Below are positions 26,630 through 34,851 of a DNA stretch of 64,000 nt, in pieces. The translations under genes were made by a program, and so were the position numbers. Within the stretch, counting starts at the first letter, position 1, and each line of letters begins with the position of its first letter. Under the pieces are notes generated by a model. That model was not told the DNA's origin. It searched no databases and worked only from the letters and a program-made list of their open reading frames with translations. The stretch spans positions 62,001 to 126,000 of the forward strand of contig CAVSZA010000026.1 of assembly GCA_963732095.1 (NCBI GenBank), given 5' to 3'. The DNA comes from AP-15 sp963732095. GTDB taxonomy: Bacteria > Pseudomonadota > Alphaproteobacteria > ATCC43930 > CGMCC-115725.

Positions 26630-27241
26630 CTACAGCCCGGGTAGCCTGGGCGTCTGCACCCAGGTCGGGCGCGCGCGGCACGCATCGAGATAGGCCGCCA
26701 CCCTGGGGAATTCGGTAAAGCCGAAGCCGGATTTCTCGATGACGTTGAGCACCGGGCAATAGGCGCAATCCACGAGGCCAAACTCAGCGCCCATCATCCA
26801 TTTGTTATCCGCCAGGTGCATTTCGAGGATTGCCAACACTGCGGGCAATGCTTGCTCGCCGCGTGTCACGGTGGCCTCGTCGACTGGACGCCCGAACAGC
26901 TTCGCGCGGAAGCGCAGCGCCACATCGCCGGCCGGCGGCATGATGTGCTGCGACAGAAAGAACAGCCACCTGAGCGCGTCGGCGCGGCCGCCGGGCGATG
27001 CTGGCCACAGCCGGCCGGTTTTCTCGCCGAGATAGGCGATGATCGCATGCGACTCCGGCAGCGTCAGCCCGCCGTCCACAAGAACCGGCAGTCGGCCAAA
27101 CGGATTGACCGCGAGAAACGCCGCCTGCCGGTGTTCCCCCTTCCCTGGATCGACTGGCACGAGCTCGCAATCGAGCCCCAGCTCCTTAAGGGCGAAGGTG
27201 ACCTTCTGCGGATTGGGTGACGGGAAATGGTACAGTTGCAT
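26630..27241 (-). CDS. Glutathione S-transferase
   Basis: A 203-residue GST. The N-terminal thioredoxin-like domain reads MQLYHFPSPNPQKVTFALKELGLDCELV, with NPFGRLPVLVDGGLTLPESHAIIAYL holding the cis-proline and the glutathione-binding ESxAI turn. An all-helical C-terminal domain follows (WMMGAEFGLVDCAYCPVL). The start ATG 27241 is preceded by GGAGGGAAC. It lies 28 bases after the AHSA1 gene and is probably cotranscribed; a detoxification role is likely. Confidence 0.9.
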   Translation of the reverse strand: MQLYHFPSPNPQKVTFALKELGLDCELVPVDPGKGEHRQAAFLAVNPFGRLPVLVDGGLTLPESHAIIAYLGEKTGRLWPASPGGRADALRWLFFLSQHIMPPAGDVALRFRAKLFGRPVDEATVTRGEQALPAVLAILEMHLADNKWMMGAEFGLVDCAYCPVLNVIEKSGFGFTEFPRVAAYLDACRARPTWVQTPRLPGL

Positions 27242-27269
27242 TGTTCCCTCCTTGATCAAGGGATTTTCC

Positions 27270-27737
27270 TCAGGTTGCAGCGGAATTGACGTACTCGACG
27301 AAATGCCGCTCGAAGACGGTGCCCCAACCGCGGTCGTAGCGTTCGCGCTGGCGCGCAGCGTCGTCGCCGAGTTTCTCCCAACCCGAATGCGCCAGCTCGA
27401 CCCTGGTGCCGCTATCCTCGGCTGTGAAGCGGATCTCGACCAGTTGCTCCTGTCCGGCCGGCAACTCGACGACCCAGGAAAAAGCAAGGCGATGGGGCGG
27501 GTCATACGCCAGCACGGTTCCCCACAGGGTTTCGCGCCCATCGGCGGCGCGTTCGAAGACGCGCCCGCCGACCCGCGGCTCGATCGCACAGTCCACCGGG
27601 TCGGGCCCGGTGTGGACCCGCGCCAATGGCCACCAGCGCGCGAAACGCTCCGAAAACAGTGCGAACGCCCGCGCCGGCGCGGCGCAAACCGTCACTGATT
27701 TGACGATCGGCGGGACCGGGAACGGGGCGATCGTCAT
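27270..27737 (-). CDS. AHSA1/SRPBCC-family protein
   Basis: A 155-residue START-fold protein of the type found beside ArsR regulators: VKSVTVCAAPARAFALFSERFARWWPLARVHTG, RVGGRVFERAADGRETLWGTV and VELAHSGWEKLGDDAARQRERYDRGWGTVFERHFVEY. Start overlaps the ArsR stop by four bases. The family has hydrophobic ligand-binding pockets but no settled function. Confidence 0.85.
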   Translation of the reverse strand: MTIAPFPVPPIVKSVTVCAAPARAFALFSERFARWWPLARVHTGPDPVDCAIEPRVGGRVFERAADGRETLWGTVLAYDPPHRLAFSWVVELPAGQEQLVEIRFTAEDSGTRVELAHSGWEKLGDDAARQRERYDRGWGTVFERHFVEYVNSAAT

Positions 27738-28042
27738 CCCTCCTGCTCCTTGTCAATCGCTGCGGCCATTCCGCCGAGCGCCTCGTGCCACATCGCCTCG
27801 ATGGCCGCGCGCAGCTCGCCGAGCGCCCGCGGGTTGGCCGCATAAAGGCGCCGCGTACCATCGCGCCGCTCGGTGATCAGGCCGGCATCCTTCAACACCT
27901 TCAGGTGCTGCGAGACGGCCGGACGGCTGACCGGCAAGCCCTCGGCAATCGCCGCGACCGGCCGCGGCGCGGCGAGGATGCGCTCGAAAACCAGCCGCCG
28001 CGTCGGATCGGAGAGCGCAGCCAATGCCGCTTCGTAAGCCAT
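27734..28042 (-). CDS. ArsR-family winged-helix regulator
   Basis: A 102-residue repressor: LAALSDPTRRLVFERILAAPRPVAAIAEGLPVSRPAVSQHLKVLKDAGLITERRDGTRRLYAANP is the classic ArsR winged helix with helix-turn-helix SRPAVSQHLKVL. The metal-binding cysteines of ArsR/SmtB (ELCVCDL) are absent, so the inducer is not a metal of that type. It leads the operon arsR-ahsa1-gst(-srpbcc). An AGTGTACACT palindrome lies 11 bases before its start. Confidence 0.9.
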   Translation of the reverse strand: MAYEAALAALSDPTRRLVFERILAAPRPVAAIAEGLPVSRPAVSQHLKVLKDAGLITERRDGTRRLYAANPRALGELRAAIEAMWHEALGGMAAAIDKEQEG

Positions 28043-28052
28043 AACTTACGTT

Positions 28053-28062
28053 AGTGTACACT
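28053..28062. promoter_or_regulatory. Palindrome AGTGTACACT before arsR, candidate operator
   Basis: A perfect 10-bp dyad 10 bases upstream of the ArsR ATG, in a locally AT-rich stretch where CTTACGTT and CTTACCGT flank the dyad as near-repeats. ArsR repressors bind such dyads over their own promoters. Assignment is by position only. Confidence 0.45.
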
Positions 28063-28134
28063 TACCGTATCGTCAAGCGCTTTCGTCGCGAACCCCGCCT
28101 CCTCGCGGGAGGGAGGGATCGGGGCGCCCATAAT

Positions 28135-28653
28135 TTAGGGTTTCGAGCTGAGATCGGGCTTGCCGGTATCAAGGTCGACGGGCACCGAGACGTGCTCGTG
28201 AATGATGAGCCACCGGCCCCGGGCCCTTTTGTACACATCGGTCACCCGCACCGTGAGATCGAGCTTCTTGCCCTGCTTGTCGGTCCCGGCGACATGCTGG
28301 ATGCTGTGGCTATAGGCGAGATTGCGATCGGCGCCGACCTCGAGGTCGCTCAGCTCGACGGTGATCGGGCCCTCCAAGCTGTTAAAGAAGGTTTGCCAGT
28401 CCTTCCGATAGGCCGCGGCGCCGACATATTGTCGCGGCGGGACCACATCGAAAACAACCAGCGTCTGGCCGGGGGCGTAAGCCTTCATGATTGCGTCGAC
28501 GTCCTTTGCCTTGAACGCGGCGACAAAGCGCTCCTCGAGAGCCCTGATATCGGCACCGGCGTCGGCCCGTGCCGAGCCGCCGAAGGCCATCATCGAGAGG
28601 ACGACGCAGACTACGCGGATTGAGGCGCCGGTTTTCTGCAGCTTCACTGTCAT
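28135..28653 (-). CDS. Exported NTF2-like (SnoaL/DUF4440) protein
   Basis: A 172-residue protein. A leader (VVCVVLSMMAFGGSARA) precedes an NTF2-like fold: IRALEERFVAAFKAKDVDAIMKAYAPGQTLVVFDVVPPRQYVGAAAYRKDWQTFF ... VTDVYKRARGRWLIIHEHVSVP. This cone-shaped fold is used by ketosteroid-isomerase-like enzymes and by many binding proteins. Function unknown. Confidence 0.8.
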   Translation of the reverse strand: MTVKLQKTGASIRVVCVVLSMMAFGGSARADAGADIRALEERFVAAFKAKDVDAIMKAYAPGQTLVVFDVVPPRQYVGAAAYRKDWQTFFNSLEGPITVELSDLEVGADRNLAYSHSIQHVAGTDKQGKKLDLTVRVTDVYKRARGRWLIIHEHVSVPVDLDTGKPDLSSKP

Positions 28654-28710
28654 TCTCCCGTAAATTGCGTGATAAGGCGACCCACACTAACGCTGCAATC
28701 GATGATCCTG

Positions 28711-29076
28711 TCAATTTTGGGAGTCGAGCCATTCCTTCAGAGCGACCGCGTTGTTGTGGGTCTCGTCGCGGACCGCGAAGAGCAGGGTGACGGGCTCGCG
28801 GCTGAGCCGCTCGAGCAGGTCGCGAGCCGCCGACTGCGCCGGCTCCCGTTCGAGTTCCAGGTAATAGGCCGTCTTGAAGTCTTCCCAACCCCCCGGGTCG
28901 CCGTGAAACCGGCGGCGCAAGATATTGCTGGGGGCAATATCCTTCAGCCAGAGGTCGATCCGCGCCCGCTCCCGCGACGGTCCGCGCGGCCACAGGCGGT
29001 CCACCAGGACACGCACGCCGTCCTCGTCGTCGGGAGGCTTGTAGACGCGTTTGATGCGGAGTTGATGCCGTGTCAT
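28711..29076 (-). CDS. DUF488 family protein
   Basis: A 121-residue protein: LRIKRVYKPPDDEDGVRVLVDRLWPRGPSRERARIDLWLKDIAPSN is the hallmark DUF488 N-terminus, followed by FHGDPGGWEDFKTAYYLELE and VTLLFAVRDETHNNA. The start ATG 29076 was chosen over 29139 because similarity begins there. It lies 19 bases downstream of the DUF1810 gene. Role unknown; the DUF488 fold has been suggested to be enzymatic. Confidence 0.88.
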   Translation of the reverse strand: MTRHQLRIKRVYKPPDDEDGVRVLVDRLWPRGPSRERARIDLWLKDIAPSNILRRRFHGDPGGWEDFKTAYYLELEREPAQSAARDLLERLSREPVTLLFAVRDETHNNAVALKEWLDSQN

Positions 29077-29095
29077 TTGATGCCTGTGGCGATCA

Positions 29096-29530
29096 CTAAC
29101 TTTTGATAGCCGGCAGTCGCGCGAGTGTCGCGGGATCAAATTCGCCTCTGAAATATTTTTGCAGGGCGTCGGTGAAAACCTGATTGTCCGGCGCGGCGCT
29201 GGCGAACAGGGTCATCGAGGACCGGAACTTCAGATCATCGGGATAGCCGAAGATCTGTTCGATCGGTCGTCCCTCTACGAGATTTACCAGCCTGGTACAT
29301 TCGGCGAGGCGCGGGCCGAGAACCGGGTGCGCCAGATAGGCGGCGGCTTCCGCCAGGGACGAAATCGCGAATTTGCGGGCCAGAGGACTGGAGCCGAGGC
29401 CCGCGCTCTGCGGGAAGACGAACCACATCCAATGGCTTTTCTTTCGGCCGTCCCGCAATTCGGAGCAAACCTTGTCGTAAACCGGGTTCTGGGCATCGAC
29501 AAATCGTTGGAGGTTGTAAGGGTCGCTCAT
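29096..29530 (-). CDS. DUF1810 family protein
   Basis: A 144-residue protein with DPYNLQRFVDAQNPVYDKVCSELRDGRKKSHWMWFVFPQSAGLG, SLAEAAAYLAHPVLGPRLAECTRLV and FGYPDDLKFRSSMTLFA, the diagnostic DUF1810 segments. The family belongs to the calpastatin-named group with a helical fold and is sometimes linked to ADP-ribose chemistry, which is not demonstrable here. ATG 29530 is preferred over 29623. It forms a two-gene unit with DUF488. Confidence 0.9.
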   Translation of the reverse strand: MSDPYNLQRFVDAQNPVYDKVCSELRDGRKKSHWMWFVFPQSAGLGSSPLARKFAISSLAEAAAYLAHPVLGPRLAECTRLVNLVEGRPIEQIFGYPDDLKFRSSMTLFASAAPDNQVFTDALQKYFRGEFDPATLARLPAIKS

Positions 29531-29629
29531 CGGGTTCTCCGAAACGCTGACGCCGGCGAAAGGCGTTTCAACCGGTAGCCGGTCTGCACTATCGTGATGC
29601 TCCACTGGTTTGAGAAGGAGCAATGGGCG

Positions 29630-30859
29630 ATGGACGGATCAGGCGCAGCGCCGAACTGTCTCGACGGCGTCCGGGTTCTCGACCTGTCGCAATTCGAGGC
29701 CGGGCCGTCCTGCACCGAGGCTCTCGCCTGGCTGGGCGCCGAGGTCGTCAAGGTGGAAAACCCGAAGGGCGGCGAGCCCGGCCGGACGCTCGGCTCGGGG
29801 CCGCAGCCCGGTGCCGACGCCTATTATTTCATGATCTACAACGCCAACAAGAAATCCGCCACGGTCGACCTCAAATCCGAGCGCGGCCTGCAGTTGGTCA
29901 AGGAGATGGCGAAGCGCGCGGACGTCTTTGTCGAGAATTTCGCTCCCGGTGCGATCGAGCGGCTGGGGCTCGGCTGGGAGGTGTTGCACGCTCTCAATCC
30001 GCGCCTCGTCTACGCGCAGGTGAAGGGTTTTGGCGAAGGCAGCCCCTACGAGAACAACCTCGCTTTCGACATGATTGCGCAGGCCTGCGGCGGTACGATG
30101 GCGATCACCGGCGAGCGCGACGGCCGGCCTTGCAAGCCGGGGCCGACATTGGGCGACACCGGCACCGGCATGCTGTTGGCGATCGGTATCCTGGGGGCGC
30201 TCTATCAGCGCCATACCACCGGCAAGGGACGCCGGCTGCAGATCGCAATGCAGGACGCCCAATTGCAATACACCCGCGGCGCCTTCGTGCAGCATGTGAG
30301 GAGCGGCGAGCCGGCAATGCGCAATGGCGCCAAGTCACTGGCCGGCGGCATGGCGCCCGCCGGCATCTATCCGTGCAAGCCCGGCGGGCCCAACGACTAT
30401 GTCTACGTCTTCACCAGCCCCGCCAACCCCGAGCACTGGCGGCGGCTATTGGCGGTCATCGGGCGGGAGGATCTGATCGCGGATCCGCGCTTTGCGACGC
30501 GCGAGGCGCGCGGTGAGCACGAAGCCGACATCGACCGGATCGTTTCCGACTGGACGCGACAGCACGATAAGCACGAGGCGATGCGCCTGATCGGCGGCGC
30601 AGGCGTCCCCGCCGGCGCGGTACTCGACACCGGCGATTTGCTGGGTGAACCCAGTTTCGCGGAGCGCGGCATCATCCAGACCATGCGGCACCCCAATGGG
30701 GAGTTGCGCATGCCAACCTTCCCGGTGCGGTTCGACGGCACCCCGCCGCCGGTCGAGCCGGCGCCGCTGCTCGGCGAGCACACCGCCGAGGTGCTCGGCG
30801 AATGGCTCGGCGTGAGCACCGATGATTTCGAGAGGCTGCGTGCGGAGGGTGTCGTGTGA
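29630..30859 (+). CDS. CaiB/BaiF (class III) CoA-transferase
   Basis: A 409-residue family III CoA transferase, which moves CoA between carboxylic acids. Motifs: LDGVRVLDLSQFEAGPSCTEALAWLGAEVVKVENPKGGEPGR, NANKKSATVDLKSERG, FVENFAPGAIERLGLGWE and LAFDMIAQACGGTMAITGE with the conserved aspartate nucleophile (FDMIAQA). ATG 29630 has AAGGAG at 29615-29620; the frame is open to 29594. It is divergent from DUF1810. The 232 bases after it hold no convincing gene. Confidence 0.9.
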   Translation: MDGSGAAPNCLDGVRVLDLSQFEAGPSCTEALAWLGAEVVKVENPKGGEPGRTLGSGPQPGADAYYFMIYNANKKSATVDLKSERGLQLVKEMAKRADVFVENFAPGAIERLGLGWEVLHALNPRLVYAQVKGFGEGSPYENNLAFDMIAQACGGTMAITGERDGRPCKPGPTLGDTGTGMLLAIGILGALYQRHTTGKGRRLQIAMQDAQLQYTRGAFVQHVRSGEPAMRNGAKSLAGGMAPAGIYPCKPGGPNDYVYVFTSPANPEHWRRLLAVIGREDLIADPRFATREARGEHEADIDRIVSDWTRQHDKHEAMRLIGGAGVPAGAVLDTGDLLGEPSFAERGIIQTMRHPNGELRMPTFPVRFDGTPPPVEPAPLLGEHTAEVLGEWLGVSTDDFERLRAEGVV

Positions 30860-31091
30860 ACATGCTATTTCTGTAGCAAACCTGACTGGCAGAAAGGGGG
30901 GAAGCAATGCCGACTTTTTGTGCTCTGATACGGTTGGTGAGCGCCGTGCTGATCGGGATGCCCCGACAATCAGTCCATCTACTTGGAGGGGGCGACGAGC
31001 GGGACCTTCTGGCGCTTCAAGGCGCCATATCCCGGCCTGATCGGGCCGGGCGGCGTTCGTCTACCGGCGCAACCATAAGGGCTGTAGCGAG

Positions 31092-31670
31092 ATGAGCAAT
31101 CAAACGGATATCGACGGGCTGCGCAGCCAGTTGGCACTAGCGATACACAGACATTGGAAGCTGTTTCTGATCCAGGGCATCGTCATGATGGTGCTGGGGT
31201 TCCTGGCGGTCGCCGAACCCAACGTCGCCACATTGGCGGTGACGCTCTTTGCCGGGTGGCTGTTCTTCATTGCAGGCGTTTTCCGCGCTGCCTCGGCGTG
31301 GCATTCGCGCAGTATGCCGGGCTTTGCCTGGTCGATGCTGACAGCCCTGCTGTCGGTTGTGTTGGGCCTGATACTGATCCTTCGGCCGCTGGCAGGCGTG
31401 CTGACATTGACGATGGTGCTGGTTGCGTTCTTCATCGTCGAGGGCATCGCCTCGATCATCGGCGCGATCGAACATCGCCGGCATCTGCGCAGTTGGGGCT
31501 GGGTCATGTTCAGCGGGATTGTCGACCTGTTGCTCGCTTACCTGATATGGGCAGGATGGCCGAGCTCGGCCGACTGGGCCATCGGCCTCCTGGTCGGCAT
31601 CAACATGCTCTTTTTCGGATTGTCACTCGTCATGACCGCGCTCGCGGCGCGCGTGATGGGCGACCAATAG
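31092..31670 (+). CDS. HdeD-like (DUF308) inner-membrane protein
   Basis: A 192-residue protein with six predicted membrane segments arranged as three DUF308 hairpins: LFLIQGIVMMVLGFLAVAEPNVATLAVTLFAGWLFFIAGVF, LTALLSVVLGLILILRPLAGVLTLTMVLVAFFIVEGI and WVMFSGIVDLLLAYLIWAGWP...WAIGLLVGINMLFFGLSLVM. HdeD of enteric bacteria is linked to acid resistance at high cell density; in alphaproteobacteria the role is open. A tandem repeat follows its stop. Confidence 0.9.
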   Translation: MSNQTDIDGLRSQLALAIHRHWKLFLIQGIVMMVLGFLAVAEPNVATLAVTLFAGWLFFIAGVFRAASAWHSRSMPGFAWSMLTALLSVVLGLILILRPLAGVLTLTMVLVAFFIVEGIASIIGAIEHRRHLRSWGWVMFSGIVDLLLAYLIWAGWPSSADWAIGLLVGINMLFFGLSLVMTALAARVMGDQ

Positions 31671-31750
31671 ACCCGTGGTTCGGCGGACGGAGCGGGCCGA
31701 TGCCACGGTAGCGCCGGACCGATCGCCGGTCAGATGGCGCCCAAGGAAAC

Positions 31751-31840
31751 GTAGCCGGTCCGGTTGTAGCCGGTCCGGTTGTAGCCGGTCCGGTTGTAGC
31801 CGGTCCGGTTGTAGCCGGTCCGGTTGTATCCGACCGGTGC
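31751..31840. repeat. 15-bp tandem repeat, five exact copies plus one degenerate
   Basis: GTAGCCGGTCCGGTT occurs five times without change (31751-31825), followed by a diverged sixth unit GTATCCGACCGGTGC. Each unit holds CCGG-T-CCGG, an odd palindrome, so the array is a ladder of small dyads. The unit length is a multiple of three and both strands are open across it, but no translated product resembles a gene. It lies between the HdeD gene and the atypical oxidoreductase, 80 bases after the former's stop. Confidence 0.95.
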
Positions 31841-31978
31841 GATCCGACCAACGCCGAGCCCGAAGGGCGGCCAGATCGGTTGTCCATCTCGGAAATGTCG
31901 GCTAAAAACTATGCGTTGCTAAAAACTATACGAAGACAGTCGCCGCTTTCAACGATCCAGGTAACGGGAGGACAATCT

Positions 31979-32944
31979 ATGCGGGCGATGAGAGCAAGAG
32001 GGTTCAACGGTTATGAAGATCTGAAGCTGGTTGATCTTCCGAAACCAGATGTTTCGGATGGCAAGGTGCTTGTGCGGATGACTGCCGCGGGCGCGACGCC
32101 TTTGGACCACACTATCTTGTCTGGCCAATATCACGGAGCGAAGGCACCACTGGTTCTGGGGAACGAAGGAGCGGGAGTCGTAGAGGAAGGAGGCGGACCG
32201 GAGTTTCCGGCCGGTTCGCGGGTGATGTTCACCGGACCCTATGGTGTTTCAGAAGATGGGACCTACAGCGAATGGCTTGCTGTACGAAAGCAGCTCCTTT
32301 GCCTGATACCTGAGGGTATCGATGACGTGAGCGCCGCAGGGATTCCAGTCGCGTATCTTACGGCGCAGATGACCCTCAGCCTCGCTGGTTTCCAGGCGGG
32401 CAAAACAGTGCTGGCGCCTGCAATCGGTGGATCGGTCGGTAACGCAGTGACGCAATTGGCGCGCGCCTTGGGTGCGAAGAACGCGATCTCAAGCACGACG
32501 AGTCATTCAAAGGCTATGGAGGCCAAGGCGCTCGGATTCAATATCGATGGCTCTTCCGAGACCCTAAGCGATGGAGTGCACCGTATCACGGACGAGAACG
32601 GCGTGGATATCGTGATCGATGCCATTGGAGGCGAAATCTTCAGCGGGGCGCTGGCAACGCTTGCGCCCGGCGGCATCCTCATCACGCTTGGCTATTCAGC
32701 AGGCCGCAAAACGACCATCGATGTCACCGATGTGATCTGGAAGAGCGCCACGATCAAAGGCTTCCTGCTGTTCGCTCAGCCGCCCGCGGCTTGGGAGGAA
32801 GCGTGGAAGACCATCGTCCAACTGCTTCAATCCGGCGGGATCAAGCCAATCGTGGCTAAGACCTTCCCGCTGGACGAGGCGGCGGATGCTCCGCGCTACC
32901 TTGTCGAGGAGCGCCCGTTCGGCAGGGTCGTCCTCACTATGTGA
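31979..32944 (+). CDS. Zinc-independent quinone-oxidoreductase-like MDR protein
   Basis: A 321-residue medium-chain dehydrogenase/reductase: MRAMRARGFNGYEDLKLVDLPKPDVSDGKVLVRM at the start, LGNEGAGVVEE, a nucleotide-binding turn in VLAPAIGGSVGNAVTQLARALGAK and GVDIVIDAIGG. No structural or catalytic zinc cysteines are visible, as in quinone oxidoreductases. The start ATG 31979 has GGGAGGA five bases upstream; the open frame extends back to 31880 without similarity. Its codon use is visibly richer in A and T than its neighbours, and it is flanked by a tandem repeat and gene relics, which points to horizontal acquisition. Confidence 0.85.
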   Translation: MRAMRARGFNGYEDLKLVDLPKPDVSDGKVLVRMTAAGATPLDHTILSGQYHGAKAPLVLGNEGAGVVEEGGGPEFPAGSRVMFTGPYGVSEDGTYSEWLAVRKQLLCLIPEGIDDVSAAGIPVAYLTAQMTLSLAGFQAGKTVLAPAIGGSVGNAVTQLARALGAKNAISSTTSHSKAMEAKALGFNIDGSSETLSDGVHRITDENGVDIVIDAIGGEIFSGALATLAPGGILITLGYSAGRKTTIDVTDVIWKSATIKGFLLFAQPPAAWEEAWKTIVQLLQSGGIKPIVAKTFPLDEAADAPRYLVEERPFGRVVLTM

Positions 32945-33046
32945 CGGCTTTATAGCCTTCTTCGGCGTAAAGGCAAAAGCCTGTGAGCCATCCACTACGG
33001 CTCGCACCCCAGCCTCCTCCATGCAAGATATCTGCATCATTGCCGT

Positions 33047-33151
33047 GAGCCTCGAAATCGTACTCTGGCTGACATTGTAGCTGCGCGCGACGCTGCGCTG
33101 CGTCTCGCCCCCTTCGAGGCGCGTCGAATAGCGCCGGCCCGTCTGGTAAAT
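33047..33151 (-). pseudogene. Relic of a serine recombinase/resolvase C-terminal HTH
   Basis: The minus strand from about 33151 reads IYQTGRRYSTRLEGG, then ETQRSVARSYNVSQSTISRL. The latter is the helix-turn-helix that ends Tn3-resolvase/invertase-type recombinases and related transposon proteins (cf. GETQRSVARxYxVxxxTIxRL). There is no catalytic domain, and an in-frame TGA lies just upstream. A fragment left after decay of a mobile element is the most likely reading. Confidence 0.6.
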
Positions 33152-33239
33152 ATGGCATAGAGGTCACGCAATTACCATATTCGCATTATACGCTTGAGCC
33201 CGCGAGCGGATGCTCAGATTGCGATTGAAGGGGTTGCGG

Positions 33240-33376
33240 ATGCCTGATCTCGACCAGATAAAACAGGGGGAACAGGAGCGAGGGACCGGCACGGGCGGCC
33301 GCCAAGGGCGGATTCCGCCGGCCGGCGGGCCGGCTCGCGCAGGAAATCCACGCTCGCCGTGGCGGCGTTGCTTTGA
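33240..33376 (+). pseudogene. Frameshifted relic of a DUF5681-type protein
   Basis: ATG 33240 opens MPDLDQIKQGEQERGTG, a start I associate with DUF5681 proteins often carried by phage- or transposon-rich regions. After a frame change the sequence ADSAGRRAGSRRKSTLAVAALL continues, resembling the family core NPAGRPxGSRNKxTLAxxALL, and ends at TGA 33374-33376. The two halves are in different frames, so it cannot be a working gene. The first 35 bases resemble the sufB-sufC gap at about 9063-9097. Confidence 0.45.
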
Positions 33377-33666
33377 CGGGGATGGCAGCTCCGGGTCGGG
33401 CTGGCTCAACAACCGATCGGCGAGGCTTTGCTGCTGATTGGCTGCAGATGCAGCAAGATGAAGTAGCAAACTCAATCGTGGATTGTGCGCAGTGACGCAA
33501 CCGGCAGAACAGCGGTCATGGAGACGATCGGCGGTGCGTCAACCCCAACGCGAGCAGACGGCGTCCTGTCCATGAAAGTCGCGTAATCAGGAACGAACTC
33601 GGCCGGCCCCGGTTTTCGCCTCATAGGGCGGGAAGCCGCTCGGCAAATCCGAAGGAGAAATTCCTG
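33377..33666. other. Intergenic stretch without a supported gene
   Basis: Together with the two relics before it this makes a ~720-base gap between the oxidoreductase (ends 32944) and the zinc dehydrogenase (starts 33667). I see no coding frame with family similarity here. A ribosome binding site (GAAGGAGAAA, about 33650-33659) for the next gene lies at the end. Confidence 0.7.
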
Positions 33667-34836
33667 ATGAGGGCTCTGTGCTGGCACGGCAAAGAGGACA
33701 TTCGCTGCGATCGAGTTCCGGATCCGGAGATCGAGCATCCGCGCGATGCGATCGTCAAGGTCACGAGCACCGCGATCTGCGGCTCCGACCTGCACCTCTA
33801 CGATGCTTTTATTCCGGGTATGAAATCCGGCGACATCATGGGCCACGAGTTCATGGGCGAGGTGGTCGAGGTCGGTTCAGAGAACAAGAAGCTCCGGGTG
33901 GGCGACCGGGTCGTAGTCCCGTTTACGATCATCTGCGGCGAGTGCGAGCAGTGCCGGCGCGGGTACTTCTCCGTCTGCGAGCGCACCAACCGCAACAAGG
34001 ATCTCGCCGACAAGGTCTTCGGGCACACCACTGCCGGACTGTTCGGCTATACGCACCTGACCGGCGGATATCCCGGCGGCCAGGCTGAATATGTCCGCGT
34101 TCCCTACGCCGATGTCGGTCCGGTCAAGATCCCGGATGGCATCGAGGACGAGAAAGTGCTGTTCCTCAGCGACATCTTTCCGACCGGCTGGCAGGCCGCG
34201 GTGCAGTGCGATATCGAGCCCACCGATACGGTAGCGATTTGGGGCGCCGGTCCTGTCGGCCAGATGACGATCCGCAGCGCCGTCCTCCTCGGCGCCAAGC
34301 AAGTTGTTGCGATCGACCGTCTGCCCGAGCGGCTCAGCATGGCGCGCGCCGGCGGCGCCATCACGATCAATTTCGAAGAGGAGAGCGTCGTCGAGCGCCT
34401 GAACGACCTGACCGGTGGCAAGGGGCCGGAGAAATGCATCGACGCGGTCGGGATGGAAGCCCACGCCACGGCGACGATCAACTCGATGTACGACCGCGCG
34501 AAACAGATGCTGATGCTCGAGACTGACAGGCCACACGTATTGCGGGAAATCTTTTATGTGTGCCGGCCGGCCGGCACCGTCTCGATGCCCGGCGTCTACG
34601 GCGGCTTATCGGACAAGATCCCGTTCGGGATGTTCATGAACAAGGGTCTTACCTTGCGTACCGGGCAGACGCATGTGAACCGCTGGACAGACGACCTGCT
34701 GCACCGCATCGAGGAGGATCAGATCGATCCCTCGTTTGTCATCACGCACAAGGTCGCCCTCAATGAGGGGCCCCGTATGTACAAAACCTTCCGCGACAAG
34801 GAAGACGGCTGCGTCAAGGTAGTGCTCAAACCGTAA
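33667..34836 (+). CDS. Zinc-dependent alcohol dehydrogenase (formaldehyde-dehydrogenase-like)
   Basis: A 389-residue zinc MDR enzyme. MRALCWHGKEDIRCDRVPDPEI leads into STAICGSDLHLYDAFIPGMKSGDIMGHEFMGEVVEVG, with catalytic zinc ligands C and H-E. The structural zinc loop is CGECEQCRRGYFSVC. The Rossmann turn is VAIWGAGPVGQMTIRSAVLLGAKQVVAID. The long form with GYTHLTGGYPGGQAEYVRVPYADVGP matches the glutathione-independent formaldehyde dehydrogenase-like group, commonly linked to stress. The next gene starts 15 bases after the stop. Confidence 0.9.
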   Translation: MRALCWHGKEDIRCDRVPDPEIEHPRDAIVKVTSTAICGSDLHLYDAFIPGMKSGDIMGHEFMGEVVEVGSENKKLRVGDRVVVPFTIICGECEQCRRGYFSVCERTNRNKDLADKVFGHTTAGLFGYTHLTGGYPGGQAEYVRVPYADVGPVKIPDGIEDEKVLFLSDIFPTGWQAAVQCDIEPTDTVAIWGAGPVGQMTIRSAVLLGAKQVVAIDRLPERLSMARAGGAITINFEEESVVERLNDLTGGKGPEKCIDAVGMEAHATATINSMYDRAKQMLMLETDRPHVLREIFYVCRPAGTVSMPGVYGGLSDKIPFGMFMNKGLTLRTGQTHVNRWTDDLLHRIEEDQIDPSFVITHKVALNEGPRMYKTFRDKEDGCVKVVLKP

Positions 34837-34851
34837 AGAGGGGTGAACGTC

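Noticed and set aside
30907..31095. 62-residue frame with a fair ribosome binding site after the CoA transferase
   Set aside because: No family resemblance and poor composition. Another frame here reads SIYLEGATSGTFWRFKAPYP, perhaps a worn fragment, but too short to support.
31751..31840. CRISPR array
   Set aside because: 15-bp units are directly adjacent with no spacers and no cas genes are near.
31630..31887. Minus-strand frame encoding a TTGPA pentapeptide repeat
   Set aside because: It is only the translation of the tandem DNA repeat; it starts and ends in unrelated sequence and lacks a ribosome binding site.
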